From Beaufortia kweichowensis (taxonomy: Eukaryota > Chordata > Actinopteri > Cypriniformes > Gastromyzontidae), in NCBI GenBank assembly GCA_019155185.1, contig CM032798.1:17677121-17741120 (forward strand): a stretch of DNA of 64,000 nucleotides. The letters are read 5' to 3'. Each line of letters begins with the position of its first letter. The first letter of the stretch is position 1. The notes below the pieces were generated by a model. That model saw nothing but the letters and a program-made list of their open reading frames with translations. It was not told the DNA's origin and did no database searches. Below, one piece after another: positions 45,640 through 58,749 of the stretch. The position numbers were made by a program, and so were the translations under genes.

Positions 45640-47130
45640 GTATAATACTACAAAATTAATATGATTCATATTGAAATCTGACTTCATCAAAAATGTCTGA
45701 GCGCATCTGAAGTCATATTTCAGATCCCTTTCGTAACTCATATGTTTAAGTATACTGGGGTCTTTCCTTAAAAGAAAGACATGAGAAACAGGAGACATCA
45801 TCATTTAATCACATCTTAAACTGCTCACGACTACTTACACAGGTACTTATACAGGCACCTACTACAGAAAGGTAAAGAAGACCATCATTACACACACTGT
45901 AGTTTCTCAATTCATTACACCAAACCACACTATAATAATGTTGTAAGTGCAAATTATTGTCAGGAAGACAAATGAATAGTTTCAATTAAAACAAGATGAA
46001 GGATGGTAAACGCAGGCCTGATCCCTCATGTGGAATATGAGCCTGAAGCAGCATAACGTCCAGTGTTTTAGTGCAGTCAAGAGGTCATTAATAGCAGAAT
46101 AAAGCAGCACTCTGCATCCCTTTGATAGCTTAAGTGCACATGGTGATGGGAACTACCCCCATCGGCTTCTTCATCTCCTCTTTGACCTGATCTTTCATGT
46201 TCATCCACTGCAAGCAGGATATTTATAGATTATCCTTCGAAAACAGAACGTTACCAAGCACAACACATGCAGACATCTACTATGACTCATATCTTAACTT
46301 TGCAGATCATAAACTGAACAAATGTGACCCACAGGTTCTCCCACATAAAACCCAAAGTCCTTTTCTCCCCTGGGAATCTGTCACTTTTCCCCTGCCAGGT
46401 TGATATGTTTCTTTCTGCCATCCATTAGAGAAACACACCCTCACGAGGAAAACAAGTCCTGTCTGTGGGGTAGGGCGATGTGAAGTGGTAATAAGTAACT
46501 TTTATTGATTTTAGATATATAAGAAATGGCATCAAGCATGGCCCCAGAAAGCCGAGACACTCAACGAGAGAGAGGATTGACATCAACGAAGAAACAACAG
46601 TATCAATACAGCAGAACTTGTAAAAATACTGAACGTGGAGTTAAACTGGTATAAGGATGTCTGAAGTGCTGACACACACGCTAGTTCTCAAACTGCATCA
46701 ACATGCAAACACTGTACTCATTGTAATTCTGCATGAATTATAATATAACTCTGCGCACACATAATAAAACAAAGATGTTTTTCCAGCTGTCATCTTACAG
46801 TGTCCTTATTAATGTTTGTACAACATTCCATAATTGTTGCTTTAACGTTTGAAGGTATGAAAGAGTGTAAATGAGTTTTCTTTTTGTTAAACATATTTAT
46901 TCAGTTTGATAAATATGTTAGAAAACATTTCATTTACCCCATGAATGCAAAGCACATTGTCATGCTGGTTAAATAACAAAATCTGCAAAATAATAATCTT
47001 ATCACAAACTGCAGCACATGTTCTCCTTCAAATAATGAGGAACAAGTAAAAACACAGTACAAAACGCAGGTGTCAATAAAACGTGCAGACATATGCTCTT
47101 GTATGTTTGACACATTAAAATTCACCTAAC
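45640..47130. other. Non-coding stretch, nothing firm
   Basis: Mixed composition. 45980-46450 is balanced and single-copy with a 68-codon frame at 46197-46403 that shows no domain. The rest is AT-rich. Confidence 0.35.
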
Positions 47131-47139
47131 ATCAAGCTT

Positions 47140-47445
47140 TAATCAATGTACTCGCACCAAGGTTGGCGAACTCCCATTTCGGCTCAAGCTTTTTCCACTT
47201 GCATTCATTTCAACACCTTACCACTGCATAATTTACTGTAGGATGCATTCTTTATTAACCTGCTATACGTACACCGTGAGACCGGGAATGCAAATGTCCC
47301 TGAAGCTGTGCTTTGTAAACTTTCCTTGTCTAACACATCGATACGAGCTGGATGCCCCTGTGGGTGCAGATCGGGCCGGATAGATGTGGTTGTTTAAATA
47401 AGGTCTGAATCATTGCTTGACAACAACGTCGGGCCTGTGTAGTGA
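47140..47445. promoter_or_regulatory. Candidate conserved non-coding element with POU octamer
   Basis: Repeat-free. A perfect ATGCAAAT octamer lies at 47288-47295 in GACCGGGAATGCAAATGTCC. Also present are CTTTAATCAATGTACTCGCA, TTATTAACCTGCTATACGTA and ATCGGGCCGGATAGATGTGG. No coding signal. Confidence 0.45.
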
Positions 47446-47454
47446 TGAGATTTA

Positions 47455-48080
47455 AAGAGATAGTTCACCCAAAATGAACATTTAGTTTACAAAACCAGCC
47501 TGATCTCATAGGCAACATTTTAAGAGCTGGCTAATTCAAATGAATTCATACAAAATGAATCGTATAAGAAATAATGAAGCTATATTTTTTTTGTCAAAAG
47601 TTTAAATATGAACTAAATTATATTCTAATTATGACAAACTATATATTGATGGAAATGTCTAAGACTCAAGAAAAAATATTTGACAAATTTTCATAACAAA
47701 AACATTAAAAAAGAATACAAAAAAGTATGTTAATGATATTTTTAAAAAATAATTTAAAACCTAAAATTAAAAAATATTTTTTAAAAATAAAACTTATCAA
47801 AGTTAAACCACCAAACACTGTCATCTAAGCTATCAGTAAACCTGCGGTAAAGTTACCTAAAAGTACAAATTATTACTAAAAAGAGATCACTAGGAAATAA
47901 TATGAATAATCATATGAATAATAATATAAAATAATATTTTATGGCATTTTATGTTTTTACTCAATAAATGTGATCACCATGAACTGGTGCTGTAATAAAA
48001 AACCTGCATGAATATTCTCCTTATTTGTAGCACACGACAGCCTATAAATGAGTAAATAAAGACAGAATTGTAATGTGGGT
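47455..48080. other. AT-rich stretch with repeat fragments
   Basis: 47455-47485 (GAGATAGTTCACCCAAAATG) is the head of the TTCACCCAAAA dispersed repeat. 47500-47570 (CTGATCTCATAGGCAACATT...CAAAATGAATCGTATAA) resembles another common fish repeat. 47801-47845 (AAACCACCAAACACTGTCAT) is a reverse fragment of family A. The rest is A-rich. Confidence 0.5.
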
Positions 48081-48089
48081 GCTAATTAT

Positions 48090-48430
48090 TCCTTTTTTAT
48101 ACGCTATGCCAAAGACTTTGCCTAATACCAGAGTGAACACCCAATGGTGAGGTAATATTCCACTGACAGCAGTCTTCACACAACGGAGAACGCATTGTGC
48201 ACGGCGCCCACCAGGGGATGTTTGGTGTATGTGCGGCTCACAGTTGGATCACGAGCCATGCGGCTCACTCGTTAGGATGTGTAACCGCACTGACGGGACC
48301 TCGCTCTGCTCCTTTTGTTTCCCCGGCATCAGTCTGTCATTCACTGCCTCGTTATTGAATTTTAAAACGAGTAAAAAGAGCGAAGGAAAAAGAAAAACAG
48401 GGAGAAAATACTTTGGAGTATCCCACTGAG
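48090..48430. promoter_or_regulatory. Candidate conserved non-coding element
   Basis: Repeat-free and CpG-bearing: GAACGCATTGTGCACGGCGC and CGAGCCATGCGGCTCACTCG. The word GCGGCTCAC occurs twice (48232 and 48259). Opposing frames of 66 and 115 codons across the block have no domain. Confidence 0.4.
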
Positions 48431-49200
48431 AATACAGCCTCATTTCTGATGGTGTCCTAGAAACATAAATCTCATTATAATTTGGAACATCAAGACAATC
48501 TACTCCGGAGTAACACAAAATCATGATTAAAGATAAAAAAGATTTAAAAATAAACGCATTGGAAAATTCAAACAACTTCAATCTATACATATGCATAGAC
48601 GAACAAGATACGGCTAACAGCCGAGACTGGTTACGGAGGAGGGGTTGGGGGGACTAGTCTGGATCTTTGAAAACTTTGCAAAAATAACTTGCAATCTTGT
48701 TTTGTTGTCACAGATTTGGGCCTAAGAAAGCCTTTCTGCTGTTTTCCTGCTGCTTAATTAAAATATCTGCATTGGCTTTCTGTGTTCCATGCCGAAACAC
48801 GCTCGATGAAACACCGCTAACAAGACATCCAACATTCATTACTTACTTTTTGAATTAGCTAGCGTGGAATAAAAGTTTTGCAGCAAAACATGTTTTGCAA
48901 TATAATCCACTGCTTCCTTCATCTGTTTTTAGGCGTTTTGTTGTAGAGTTTGATGTTCAAATGCAGGAAACACAAAGCTCATTTACAAGCTGAAAGAAGG
49001 GTTTAGAGCCACAAAAGCAAACACGCTCCTGTACATTCAACACCATAAAGTTATCAGGGTTTACATCAATATAAGGATGAGTAAATACAGACAGAATTGA
49101 GATTTTGGGGTAAACTGTCCCTTTAAATACACAACTACGAGACCTGGCTATAATCGTTCCACCTATCTCTCCGGTACCTTGTTCTATTACCAACGCAATG
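48431..49200. other. Non-coding stretch with one reverse dispersed-repeat fragment
   Basis: 49073-49127 (AAGGATGAGTAAATACAGAC...GGGGTAAACTGTCCCTTTAA) is the reverse of the TTCACCCAAAA repeat. A G-rich patch lies at 48635-48652. No gene. Confidence 0.45.
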
Positions 49201-50450
49201 CTTTAACTTATCTCATAAACACAAATTTGACCATGAGCATCTCTCAGCAACAAGAATCTTCCTTTCCAATAGAAGCGGCACTATTCTGTTATCTCAGAAG
49301 CCTGAGTTCATTGTTTGTTGTTTTGTCGTGGTCTTTCTCATGTGTTTTATCATAAGAAAACAGAGCACAGCTGCGCCTCGCCGCGCGTGTGAGAGTGGCA
49401 GAATCCACCGTTCATGTTGTCCTGTTACTGTACCTTCTGTTTATCAGACCCAAACCACTAGAGTATAAATTACTCTGTGCTAACCCGTGCTACTCGATAA
49501 AATATGCTCTCCTCTGAAAACTCTGAGAGAATTATAAGGGCCTATCTACAGGTCTGCCACATGGAGATGAAAGACGGAACTTGCCTCTTCAGTATGTGGG
49601 CGCGAATGAGAACAGAAGTTAAATATGTTGTGCAAATGCAAAGGGAAATCAATGTAAAATATTGAATTAACTAAATATTATTAAATATTAACTAAATATT
49701 TTCCATAAATATTACTATACACTGGCTTCAAATATACAACCAAGCCACATTTAATGTATACATTTTTTAAATATATAAAAAAATAATATATGCTGATAAT
49801 AAATGATAAATAAATGATGCTGAAATTAAGCTTTACTTTTAAATGAGACGTCAAAGTAGAAGTGATGTGTCATTCTGCACCAATAGGACCAGCGAACAGA
49901 ACTGCAAAAATAATGCAATTTTAAACTGGATTTCTAATAGCTTCCCCAAAATCTAGCACTAGCTGAACAGGCAAACTTTTTTTGGGACTGCTGTGTTTCA
50001 AGCCCAGAACAAACTAAAGCTCCACTATATAAGAAAATCCCACGATCTGAGGCTAAAAACAAAACTAAACAACTAAAAAATGTTCTAAAAAATGTGCAAG
50101 ATAAATGGCTTTCAAACATGTGTGATTTGCACAAAGTTTCTGGGTAGCCAGCATGTTATTTAAAGAACCTCTTTGGATGTATAACACCATCATTATGTGA
50201 TGCAGGTAATACTGCAGCATTATTATGCTGGTCTCCATTATCAGAGAATTGTAAGTTAACAGGATAAAGACTGTCTGTAATTATGCGAATGCAAAGACAA
50301 CAGGAAATAAGAGGATTCAGAGTGTCTTCTTGTTTTGTAAAAGAGCGATTTGCATCTTTTCAATACGTGATACCACGCCATAAAATTATTTAAATGTCCA
50401 TTCAGAACATTCATACTCTTAACAAATAAAAAGGAAATCATTAATTTAGA
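49200..50450. other. Non-coding stretch, AT-rich after 49620
   Basis: 49270-49600 is balanced (CTGCGCCTCGCCGCGCGTGT) and could be regulatory. The rest is AT-rich with no recognised element. Confidence 0.35.
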
Positions 50451-50459
50451 AGCAGATAA

Positions 50460-50760
50460 AGCCTTTCTGCAACAACCTCAGCATTCTGGAGTTTTTTGCT
50501 TTCTATTTCACATACTAAATGCTTCTTCTCCATTATCCTCAATTATCTAATCAGTTTTCCGCCACCTACTCGGCAGAAACTGTGGCTTTTCACAGGGACA
50601 GATGCGCTCGCCAACCTTTTAGCGAATCGGATTATTTTAAATGACTTCAAACTTTATTTATTTATTCAATCGTAATAATACATTTTCCTTTTGGTAACGC
50701 GCCTCTATCACTCTCTAATGCCCCCGGGGCGACCAGATGTTTCTCCAACCATATGGTGTC
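50460..50760. promoter_or_regulatory. Candidate conserved non-coding element
   Basis: Repeat-free. Contains TCCTCAATTATCTAATCAGT, GCGCTCGCCAACCTTTTAGC, AACTTTATTTATTTATTCAA and CAATCGTAATAATACATTTT. It abuts the (TC)n array. Confidence 0.4.
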
Positions 50761-50764
50761 CCAG

Positions 50765-52000
<1,236 letters not shown>

Positions 52001-52004
52001 AATC

Positions 52005-52027
52005 TTGTTTTGTTTTGTTTTGTTTTG
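52005..52027 (+). repeat. (TTTTG)n microsatellite
   Basis: Four to five TTTTG units. The hydrophobic frame starting at 51993 reads through this run and is an artefact. Confidence 0.95.
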
Positions 52028-52136
52028 TCTAGATACTGTCACTATTATCTGGCTACACAAACAGGATCTCAAACAAGACTGTGATTCTTCATCCTTGTCT
52101 ACAAGACCATCATTATCATCTAAAAAGATAATGGCT

Positions 52137-52346
52137 CTGTTTCCAAAACCTAGCAAGCTCACTACACAGGCAGCATTTTACGGCATTATAGGCAAAAAAC
52201 ACCCCAAAATCCCCAAGAGTAAGTGGCTTCATAATGCTACCATCCTTTGTGGTCCCTTATGAGCTTTTACTTCAGTTAGGATACCTTACAAGACAGCTGT
52301 CTACGTCTATAGCAGACAGTAAGGAAGCTCAATGGGTTTTGGAACA
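52137..52346. mobile_element. MITE-like element with GTTCCAAAACC inverted ends
   Basis: The left end CTGTTTCCAAAACCTAGCAA is mirrored at the right by GAAGCTCAATGGGTTTTGGA, whose complement reads TCCAAAACCCATTGAGCTTC. The inverted ends therefore span about 20 bp. CAGGCAGCATTTTACGGCAT and CTGTCTACGTCTATAGCAGA lie inside. The element is about 210 bp with no coding capacity. Class is not assigned. Confidence 0.65.
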
Positions 52347-52459
52347 AATCCAATATCTCTCTTCCCAAAAAGCCACTCCGAGTTCCCAGCAATTATCATA
52401 AGAGTGTGGATATCATGAAACAGAAATACTGCTCACCATCGCTAAATACAGAATGATGA

Positions 52460-52545
52460 TCCATTTATCTGTCAATGCATTCATCTAACCATCCATCCAT
52501 GCATAATACATTCACTCATCTATCTATTCATCCGTCTATCCAGCA
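52460..52545 (+). repeat. Imperfect (ATCC/ATCT)n tetranucleotide repeat
   Basis: CATCTAACCATCCATCCATG and CTCATCTATCTATTCATCCG are decayed tetranucleotide units. Confidence 0.75.
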
Positions 52546-52559
52546 ACACATTCACAGTC

Positions 52560-52850
52560 TCTTGTTTGTTAGTGTGGAGAAGCACCCAGAGAGAAAATCC
52601 CTCATGGCTTGTACTCGCGCATCTACGGCTTTAGTTAATGGGTGTCCAGAACATCACAGACTCCTGTTCAATAAGTCATTTCAGGGACGGGACTACAGTG
52701 TTGGGATGCCGGCTTTCAATTTCCTCCATCTTCGCACACAGTCCGCAGTTACCCCGGTATTACCTCTGCATCGCCACACACGCTCAATTTCAATTATGCT
52801 GAATGGTCAAAGTAACACACTCAAATTATCGCTTTAACTGAGACTGACAT
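52560..52850. promoter_or_regulatory. Candidate conserved non-coding element
   Basis: Repeat-free and balanced: GTACTCGCGCATCTACGGCT, GTTCAATAAGTCATTTCAGG, GTTACCCCGGTATTACCTCT (a dyad on TACC/GGTA) and CAATTTCAATTATGCTGAAT. A 120-codon plus frame crosses it from the tetranucleotide repeat, but it lacks a domain. Confidence 0.42.
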
Positions 52851-52859
52851 GGCCCAAAA

Positions 52860-53560
52860 AGTTTTTCGTTTAGTTTACTTTAGAAAGAGTTCAGCTGCGG
52901 TACAAAAAGTCAGTTTCAGTATGCAAGTTAATTGTGCACTGTTATGGATTTTTATGCCAAGAAGCATAAAGATTTTTAAAGAAGGAGAAGTCAAGTCATG
53001 ATGTGACGTACATACTTTATGCACAAAGCAAACAGCAGCGCAGCATTTTACAGAGGAGAAATTATCGCTAACGACCTTCATCTCCAAGGTCACGAGCACA
53101 ATTTAGAAAGAAACTCACACATCTGATATTTTACCTTTGTCGTTCTCTGCTGTTTGTTTTGGTCCAGCTACGAGCAGAGCTTTAACCTCATCTTTGTCTC
53201 TCAAAGCACCTGGAGGTGAATGGAAAATGAATGATTTTAACAAGAGTGCCTTCATGCAACGAAAACTTTTCAGCTTCTCGCTCAAAAATCGATTCTGTGT
53301 TCAGCTGTTGAGGGTGGTCTTCACCAGGAAAAGAAACGGCCAGTCCTGTGTGATACATGAAGGAAACATAAATGTATGTACCACCACCACATACTACCTT
53401 TTTGGCATTTCATTTAGGACAGTTACGGTAATAACATATGCAATTATTAAATATCTTTTTTTATCAAATACATTTTGTGTTGTGTATGATTTCTAAAACT
53501 CAACCTCAAGTACTATTTTAGAAGTGTTCTCATTTACAAATAATATATTACATTTTACCC
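52860..53560. other. Non-coding stretch, nothing specific recognised
   Basis: A 119-codon frame at 53137-53496 (plus) has no domain or splice context. AT-rich at the end. Confidence 0.35.
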
Positions 53561-53561
53561 T

Positions 53562-53630
53562 TTATGCATGTGTCAGATACTTTTATCCAAAAGCGACTTA
53601 GTGGTTTCAAAGTATACAATGTTTTATCAC
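53562..53630 (+). repeat. Teleost dispersed repeat (ACTTTTATCCAAAAGCGACTT type)
   Basis: TGCATGTGTCAGATACTTTT, ATCCAAAAGCGACTTAGTGG and TTTCAAAGTATACAATG follow the same phrase as 44800-44870. Confidence 0.65.
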
Positions 53631-53639
53631 TATGTGCCC

Positions 53640-55070
53640 TCTGTGGAATCACAACAAACATCACAGGATCATCTATAAACATGGTCAATGGAAAACATCT
53701 TTGTACATGTAGGATCAGATGCATAAAATGTAAGTTGTTATATTATTCATTGCAGATTTCCGCTGAGATCCATGTTTGCATTCAACATGCATGTGTGTTT
53801 TGCTCAATATAAAATCTTTTGTTTGAGTAAAGAGCAAAGCTCCATAAATTTACACTATGAGAGACATCCACACAAACTGTTTGATCTAATAATTACACAT
53901 AAGCTTATCACTTAGATTTCTTAGAAATTAATGTTTTAACATCAACTGGAAAAAATACAACACAGGAATTATTTAACTTGCAAGTCTGAAAAGTCTAGTC
54001 TCTGAATGTCAAGTCACAGGGGTCACGGGTTCACCACAAGACTGGATGGAAATGTATAGCTATGAAATATTCAGAGCAGTTTCGTGGAGATTTTAAAACA
54101 TGGCCAAGCCCGGCCGTAGGTTTCTGACCGTGTTAAAAATGTTGCTTTATTCAAACATGCTGTATTCTCTACACACCGTCAAGCCCTTTGCATTCTCCAG
54201 TCATCTCCTTCTCATCTTCCTCTGGCCCTTCACCTTCATCCTGTCCTTTTCTAAAAACCGCCTTAGGCCTTAAGAAAGACAGAACCTGCTAATGAAAGCT
54301 CGCTTGCTGTAGCGGCCATTAGAACATCTTTAGCAATTTCCTGACTTTGATCAAATTCCCACATCAAACAGACGTGAAGTGTTTGCTCAAACTCCCTACG
54401 CCCCCTGAACCCTTAACTGACCATGTGATGCGAAGACGAAGCCATAGCAAGATATATACTAGGTTTCAGGAGCTCCGCGCTCTCCGCCTGTCCGCTTTCA
54501 TTGAAGCTCAAATGCTCAAAAGGATCAACTTTAGGATAGTCAAGGCAAAATGGACCACTTCATTCACCAAACCTCACAGATAAAAAGACTAAACACAAGC
54601 AGGTCTATTCAGCCGGAGGCTAAAAATATTCTCCTTCACCCCTGACATGTCAAAATGCATTCATACTTAAAACATACAGTGCAAAAACAGAATCTGATTT
54701 AATGAAATATCAAATCAACCAAGCTGAATTTCTGTAATATAACAATATGTACTCGCAGAAGGTCAGAAGCTCTCCTGAGGTCTTATTACAGAACAGACTA
54801 TTTCAGTATTCTGTCTTATCTGCTTGATAACCACTAGCAATTTTAGGCTCATTTAGACTAAGAAATTCAAGCTTGACTTAAGACTTAGGATAGAAATGTT
54901 CTGTAATATTGCAACATGTGTCTATAGAGTAATGCAGCTGTAGGTTGCCAGGTATAACCAAGAACAAGTTATGGTCCTGCGAGGCCGAGCACCAGCCTTT
55001 TTGGAGGCCAATTTTTGTCATAATTAGCTATTGAGAGATGTAAATTCTAAATAATGAAAACATAACCAAT
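53640..55070. other. Non-coding stretch, partly base-balanced
   Basis: 54030-54600 is single-copy and balanced with AGCCCGGCCGTAGGTTTCTG and TTGCTGTAGCGGCCATTAGA. A 78-codon frame at 54347-54583 shows no domain. Elsewhere it is AT-rich. Confidence 0.35.
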
Positions 55071-55081
55071 TTTAAAAATCT

Positions 55082-55375
55082 ATAATATTGCAGATATTAT
55101 AATACAAATTTAAGAAATAAAAACTGCATGAAATAATCTGTTTTTGTAATTTGTGTTGCCAAATAATGAGATTTTGCACATATATATATATATATATATA
55201 TATAATAACTGCATAGAATAATCTATGTTCTTCTAATTTATGTTCCAAATAATGAGAATTAAACAAATATCAAAGATGGCCTAAATAATATTGCATCTAT
55301 TATAATAACAAAATTCAGAAAATAAAAACTGCATAAAATCATTTATGTTTTTGTAATTTGTGTAACAAATAAACA
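55082..55375 (+). repeat. Diverged tandem array, about three units
   Basis: Two long units (55082-55174 and 55284-55375) share ATAATATTGCA, ATTATAATA, AAATAAAAACTGCAT and TTTTTGTAATTTGTGT in the same order. A shorter middle unit (55202-55264) carries AATAACTGCATAGAATAATC and TTCCAAATAATGAGAATTAA. A (TA)n run at 55180-55204 separates the first two. It looks like an AT-rich minisatellite in decay. Confidence 0.75.
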
Positions 55376-55379
55376 TCAA

Positions 55380-56110
55380 ACCATGGATTAAATCAAATAT
55401 TTTGTGCAAATATTTGTTGGTAATTTTTCAAATTATTAACTTCTGGACATTAACTTTAAAGATTATATCTGTACACTAAAGACTTTAAGAACTGCAACCG
55501 TGTTGGCATCTTTTTATGGGTGGAACTTAAGGGGTTAAAAGAGAAGAGAGGAAGAGAGAAGGGTGAAAGATGAATGGATGGATGGATTGAAATAACTCTT
55601 TAGAGGTTTGTTTGTGTGTTTCCCGTCCTCACCACTCCACCAAAACACATGAATCTTTCATCAGTCAATTCTCTCTGTTTTGAATGCATTGAGATTAAAC
55701 TGAACATCTCTGCAACTCCAGCAGGCTCATTTGAGAGGAAAATTCACCAGCCCTGTACACAGTAATGAAGAGATTCCGGGAAATGATTTGTACACACAGT
55801 TCTGCATTTTTCGCTAAGAACGAACAGCTACACAGCAAAGTGGTCGAAACCTGGTCGGATAGAGACTCTCAATTTAACCGCACACCCTAATCTACACCTT
55901 TACAAATCCACTCCGCTCTATTCTGAAAGCTCTCAAAGAGCAGAAACGACCGGCTATTGTACTACTGTGACACAGAATGGCAACATGTGGTCTGCCTCTA
56001 AAGAATGAACGTGGACAGGCATTCAAAGAGTTAGTGAATAACAGAGATATTTTGTCTTTTATAAGTTTTATAAGTTGAGAAGGGTCTCAAAAGCAAGGCA
56101 GAGATTTTAG
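55380..56110. other. Non-coding stretch, nothing firm
   Basis: A GGATGGATGG run lies at 55574-55585. 55600-55990 is balanced and single-copy and could hold a regulatory element. Confidence 0.35.
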
Positions 56111-56117
56111 AAGACTT

Positions 56118-56335
56118 AAAGGGACAGTCCACCCAAAAATATAACATTTGTTATCATTTATTCACCTTTATGTCATTGCAAACCTGTATATACTTTTTCT
56201 TTTCTGTGGAACACAAAAGAAGATATTTTGGCAGAAATGGTCTCTGTACAAACGAGGCCAATGTTGTCCAAAATACGTTCTTCAAAATATCTTCTTTTGT
56301 GTTCTGCAGAAAAAAGTCACACAGGTTTGAAATAG
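56118..56335. mobile_element. Palindromic dispersed repeat, GGACAGTCCACCCAAAAAT head
   Basis: The fullest copy here of the cyprinid 'TTCACCCAAAA...TTTATTCACC' repeat. Its centre is a strong inverted repeat: GGAACACAAAAGAAGATATT (from 56208) against AATATCTTCTTTTGTGTTCT (from 56286), extended outward by AAACCTGT/ACAGGTTT. The hairpin loop is about 52 bp. Opposing short frames across it are by-products of the palindrome. Confidence 0.75.
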
Positions 56336-56339
56336 TTAT

Positions 56340-56995
56340 ACTGACAGCACATTCAATTAAAAGCAAAACGGTTGTTTAGTACACAGAGTCGTATGGTTAA
56401 GCATCATAATCTTTTTTTCTGCCCATTCGCATTAGTAAATATTGCAGTAATACAGTTCTGTTCTTGGTCAATTACATTCGGTAATCTTCCGTAATGTTAC
56501 TGCATAGCTGTGGTTTGAGAAGCATCTGGAGCAACACACCAATATAAAACAAAAACAGATCAAAACACATTTTGTCATTGTTAACGGACATCTGTGCTTG
56601 AAATGCACCATCTGCGACAGAACGGATGTTACCAAATTATTAAAACTTTCTTTCGCTCGTTCATTTCATCATAATGTAGACGGACAGTTTCTCACTGATT
56701 CAAACTAAGGCTTTCCAGACTGTCAAAGATCATAATGCATGGGTTTGATCATTTTAATAAATTAACTTAATTTTTGATTGCAAGAGACAGAAACGTGATG
56801 ATAAAAGCAGTGAATTCCATTGAACCTTTTGCAAAGCATCATCAAGGTCGACAAGGACATGCATGTACGCCAACATTTATCCATAAATGTCCGATCTGAC
56901 ATCTATGCGCTTGTCAAATGGCACATCCACGGTTTAAGTCAGTGGGGCTTAACGCAAGATATTAATTATAAGCCGAGGGTGGGGTGACATTTAAA
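56340..56995. other. Non-coding stretch, nothing specific recognised
   Basis: Mixed to AT-rich, with no supported gene or repeat. Confidence 0.4.
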
Positions 56996-56999
56996 GACC

Positions 57000-57300
57000 G
57001 GCCCATTCATTCAGGCGTTACAGTAAGCTTATTAAAGATTTAACAGCGCCATCGCCAGGCATTAGTCATTCCCTCCAAAAACCTATTGATAAATGACCGT
57101 CTTTATTTCACAACATCAGAGAACAAAGATAACAGATGGAAATGGAATACTATGCAGATACATAAAATTTTATTTGCAGTCTGGAGTTATGAAGATGAAT
57201 ATGGCGTGACGCAGCGGCATTCGTTGGATTGGCGTCGTTGCGATGAAGACGCTTCTAGGTTGGCCTATGGATTTTCACAATAAACCTGACAACAAATCCT
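57000..57300. promoter_or_regulatory. Candidate conserved non-coding element
   Basis: Repeat-free. Contains AGATTTAACAGCGCCATCGC, CCTATTGATAAATGACCGTC, AACAAAGATAACAGATGGAA (SOX-like ACAAAG, GATA and an E-box side by side), GTGACGCAGCGGCATTCGTT and TTGGCGTCGTTGCGATGAAG. A 65-codon frame has no domain. Confidence 0.43.
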
Positions 57301-57304
57301 CGAC

Positions 57305-57785
57305 ACAATGTTGAAAAGGGATCTCTCTCTTATCTGTTGCACTGCAGGGAATTCGGCAGGCTTTTGACACGTTCATTGTTGTGTTGTGTGAAAACGGCTC
57401 TTGATTAATGTTTGAAGTGAGCTGCTGCAAAGCTTCGACCCCCTCAAAACGAGTCTGTCACTTCTTAATCTTTCTGTCTCTTTTTCCGTCCTGTCTTCCA
57501 ATTATTGTCACGGCTATGTCAAAGAAAAAGCCTTTTATGCTCACGCCATTTAGCACACGTTCTCTTTCGTTCCTCTCTCGTCTTATCTGTCTCATTTTTG
57601 TCTGTCTTTCTGATTTACAGCTAATCTGTTCATCAGACCGTCCCTGTCGTCACTTTCTATGTAACCAGATCTTTTCTGTCCATGGGTCGTTTCTCTGGAG
57701 TGCTGATTTTAAGAGATATGAAACATGTTGTCTGCGTAAACAGGGGGCGTAGCAAACAATAAAACTGCTTGTAGATCTTTCCAAA
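57305..57785. other. Non-coding stretch, pyrimidine-rich
   Basis: CT-rich on the plus strand (CTCTTTCGTTCCTCTCTCGT). A 114-codon frame at 57408-57752 reflects this bias and has no domain. Confidence 0.4.
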
Positions 57786-57790
57786 TCCAC

Positions 57791-57905
57791 CTGTTCACCC
57801 ACAATGAAATTTTAGACACCATTTACTCACCCTCATGTAGTTTCAAACCCGTATGACTTTCTTTCTTCTGAGGATCACAAAAGGAGGACATTTTATGAAT
57901 ATCCG
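57791..57905 (+). repeat. Fragment of the TTTACTCACCCTCATG dispersed repeat
   Basis: CTGTTCACCCACAATGAAAT, CATTTACTCACCCTCATGTA, TTTCAAACCCGTATGACTTT and CTTTCTTCTGAGGATCACAA give a clear left half of the cyprinid repeat. Confidence 0.75.
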
Positions 57906-57909
57906 GTTG

Positions 57910-58740
57910 GGTGAATGTAATACAATGGCAGTACATTATGAGTTACTTTAACGCCTAATAAAGCACTCAAAAGTGTCGGCAAAAGAGTACATGTGACTCG
58001 CTGACCACTTTCTCAGATCGGTTTTGGTGAAACAAAAGCAACCCAACATTTGAGAAATTTAAAGGAAAATCATGACAGTCACTATGACGTCTGAAATATC
58101 AGACTGTAATTTCACCAAAACTGACCAAAGTACATGGCAAATTATCCAAAATAATATACTTTATTAAGCATTAGAAGGATTTATATGAAGGTGAGTAAAT
58201 GATGCTGGAATTTTCATGTTTTTTAAAAGACCTAACCATGCTAAACTTGAACCTGTTGCCCAACGCAATACAATCACCAGAACATATATGATGTTCCTTA
58301 TATATAACTTGGACAAATGACATTTGACAATGGGCAGGGCCATCCAACGCAACACCATAGAAATACAGACATTAGCAAAACGTTGCTCGTCAAGGTTGTG
58401 TGCTTGACATGAACAGACTGAACAAACTTTAAAACATTTTTTCTACCGCATCAGACCCTTAAAAATGATTTGTTGATTTAATTATATTAAACAACCATTT
58501 TGACTTGCATAAAATCATATCAATTCAGATTTTACCACATCTTTTAGTTTATCTGACGCTTTTCAGTGTAGGCAACACAATATTTAAACCTTTACAGCCA
58601 TTTAAATAACATATAAATCCTCTGTAATTAATACTTCTCAAGTTGTTCTGTAACTGTAATAATAATGCCGTCTGTGATTCTAAGACATAAAATAATCAGC
58701 AGTTTTTAATCATCTTTACCTCTGTGACGGTATGTGAATT
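57910..58740. other. Non-coding stretch with a reverse repeat fragment
   Basis: 58187-58217 (GGTGAGTAAATGATGCTGGA) is the reverse of the same dispersed repeat. It may be the far end of the 57791 insertion with about 280 bp between. No gene. Confidence 0.4.
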
Positions 58741-58749
58741 CAAACTAAA

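Noticed and set aside
52475..52837. 120-codon plus-strand frame
   Set aside because: It begins in a tetranucleotide repeat and runs into a non-coding block; no domain or splice evidence.
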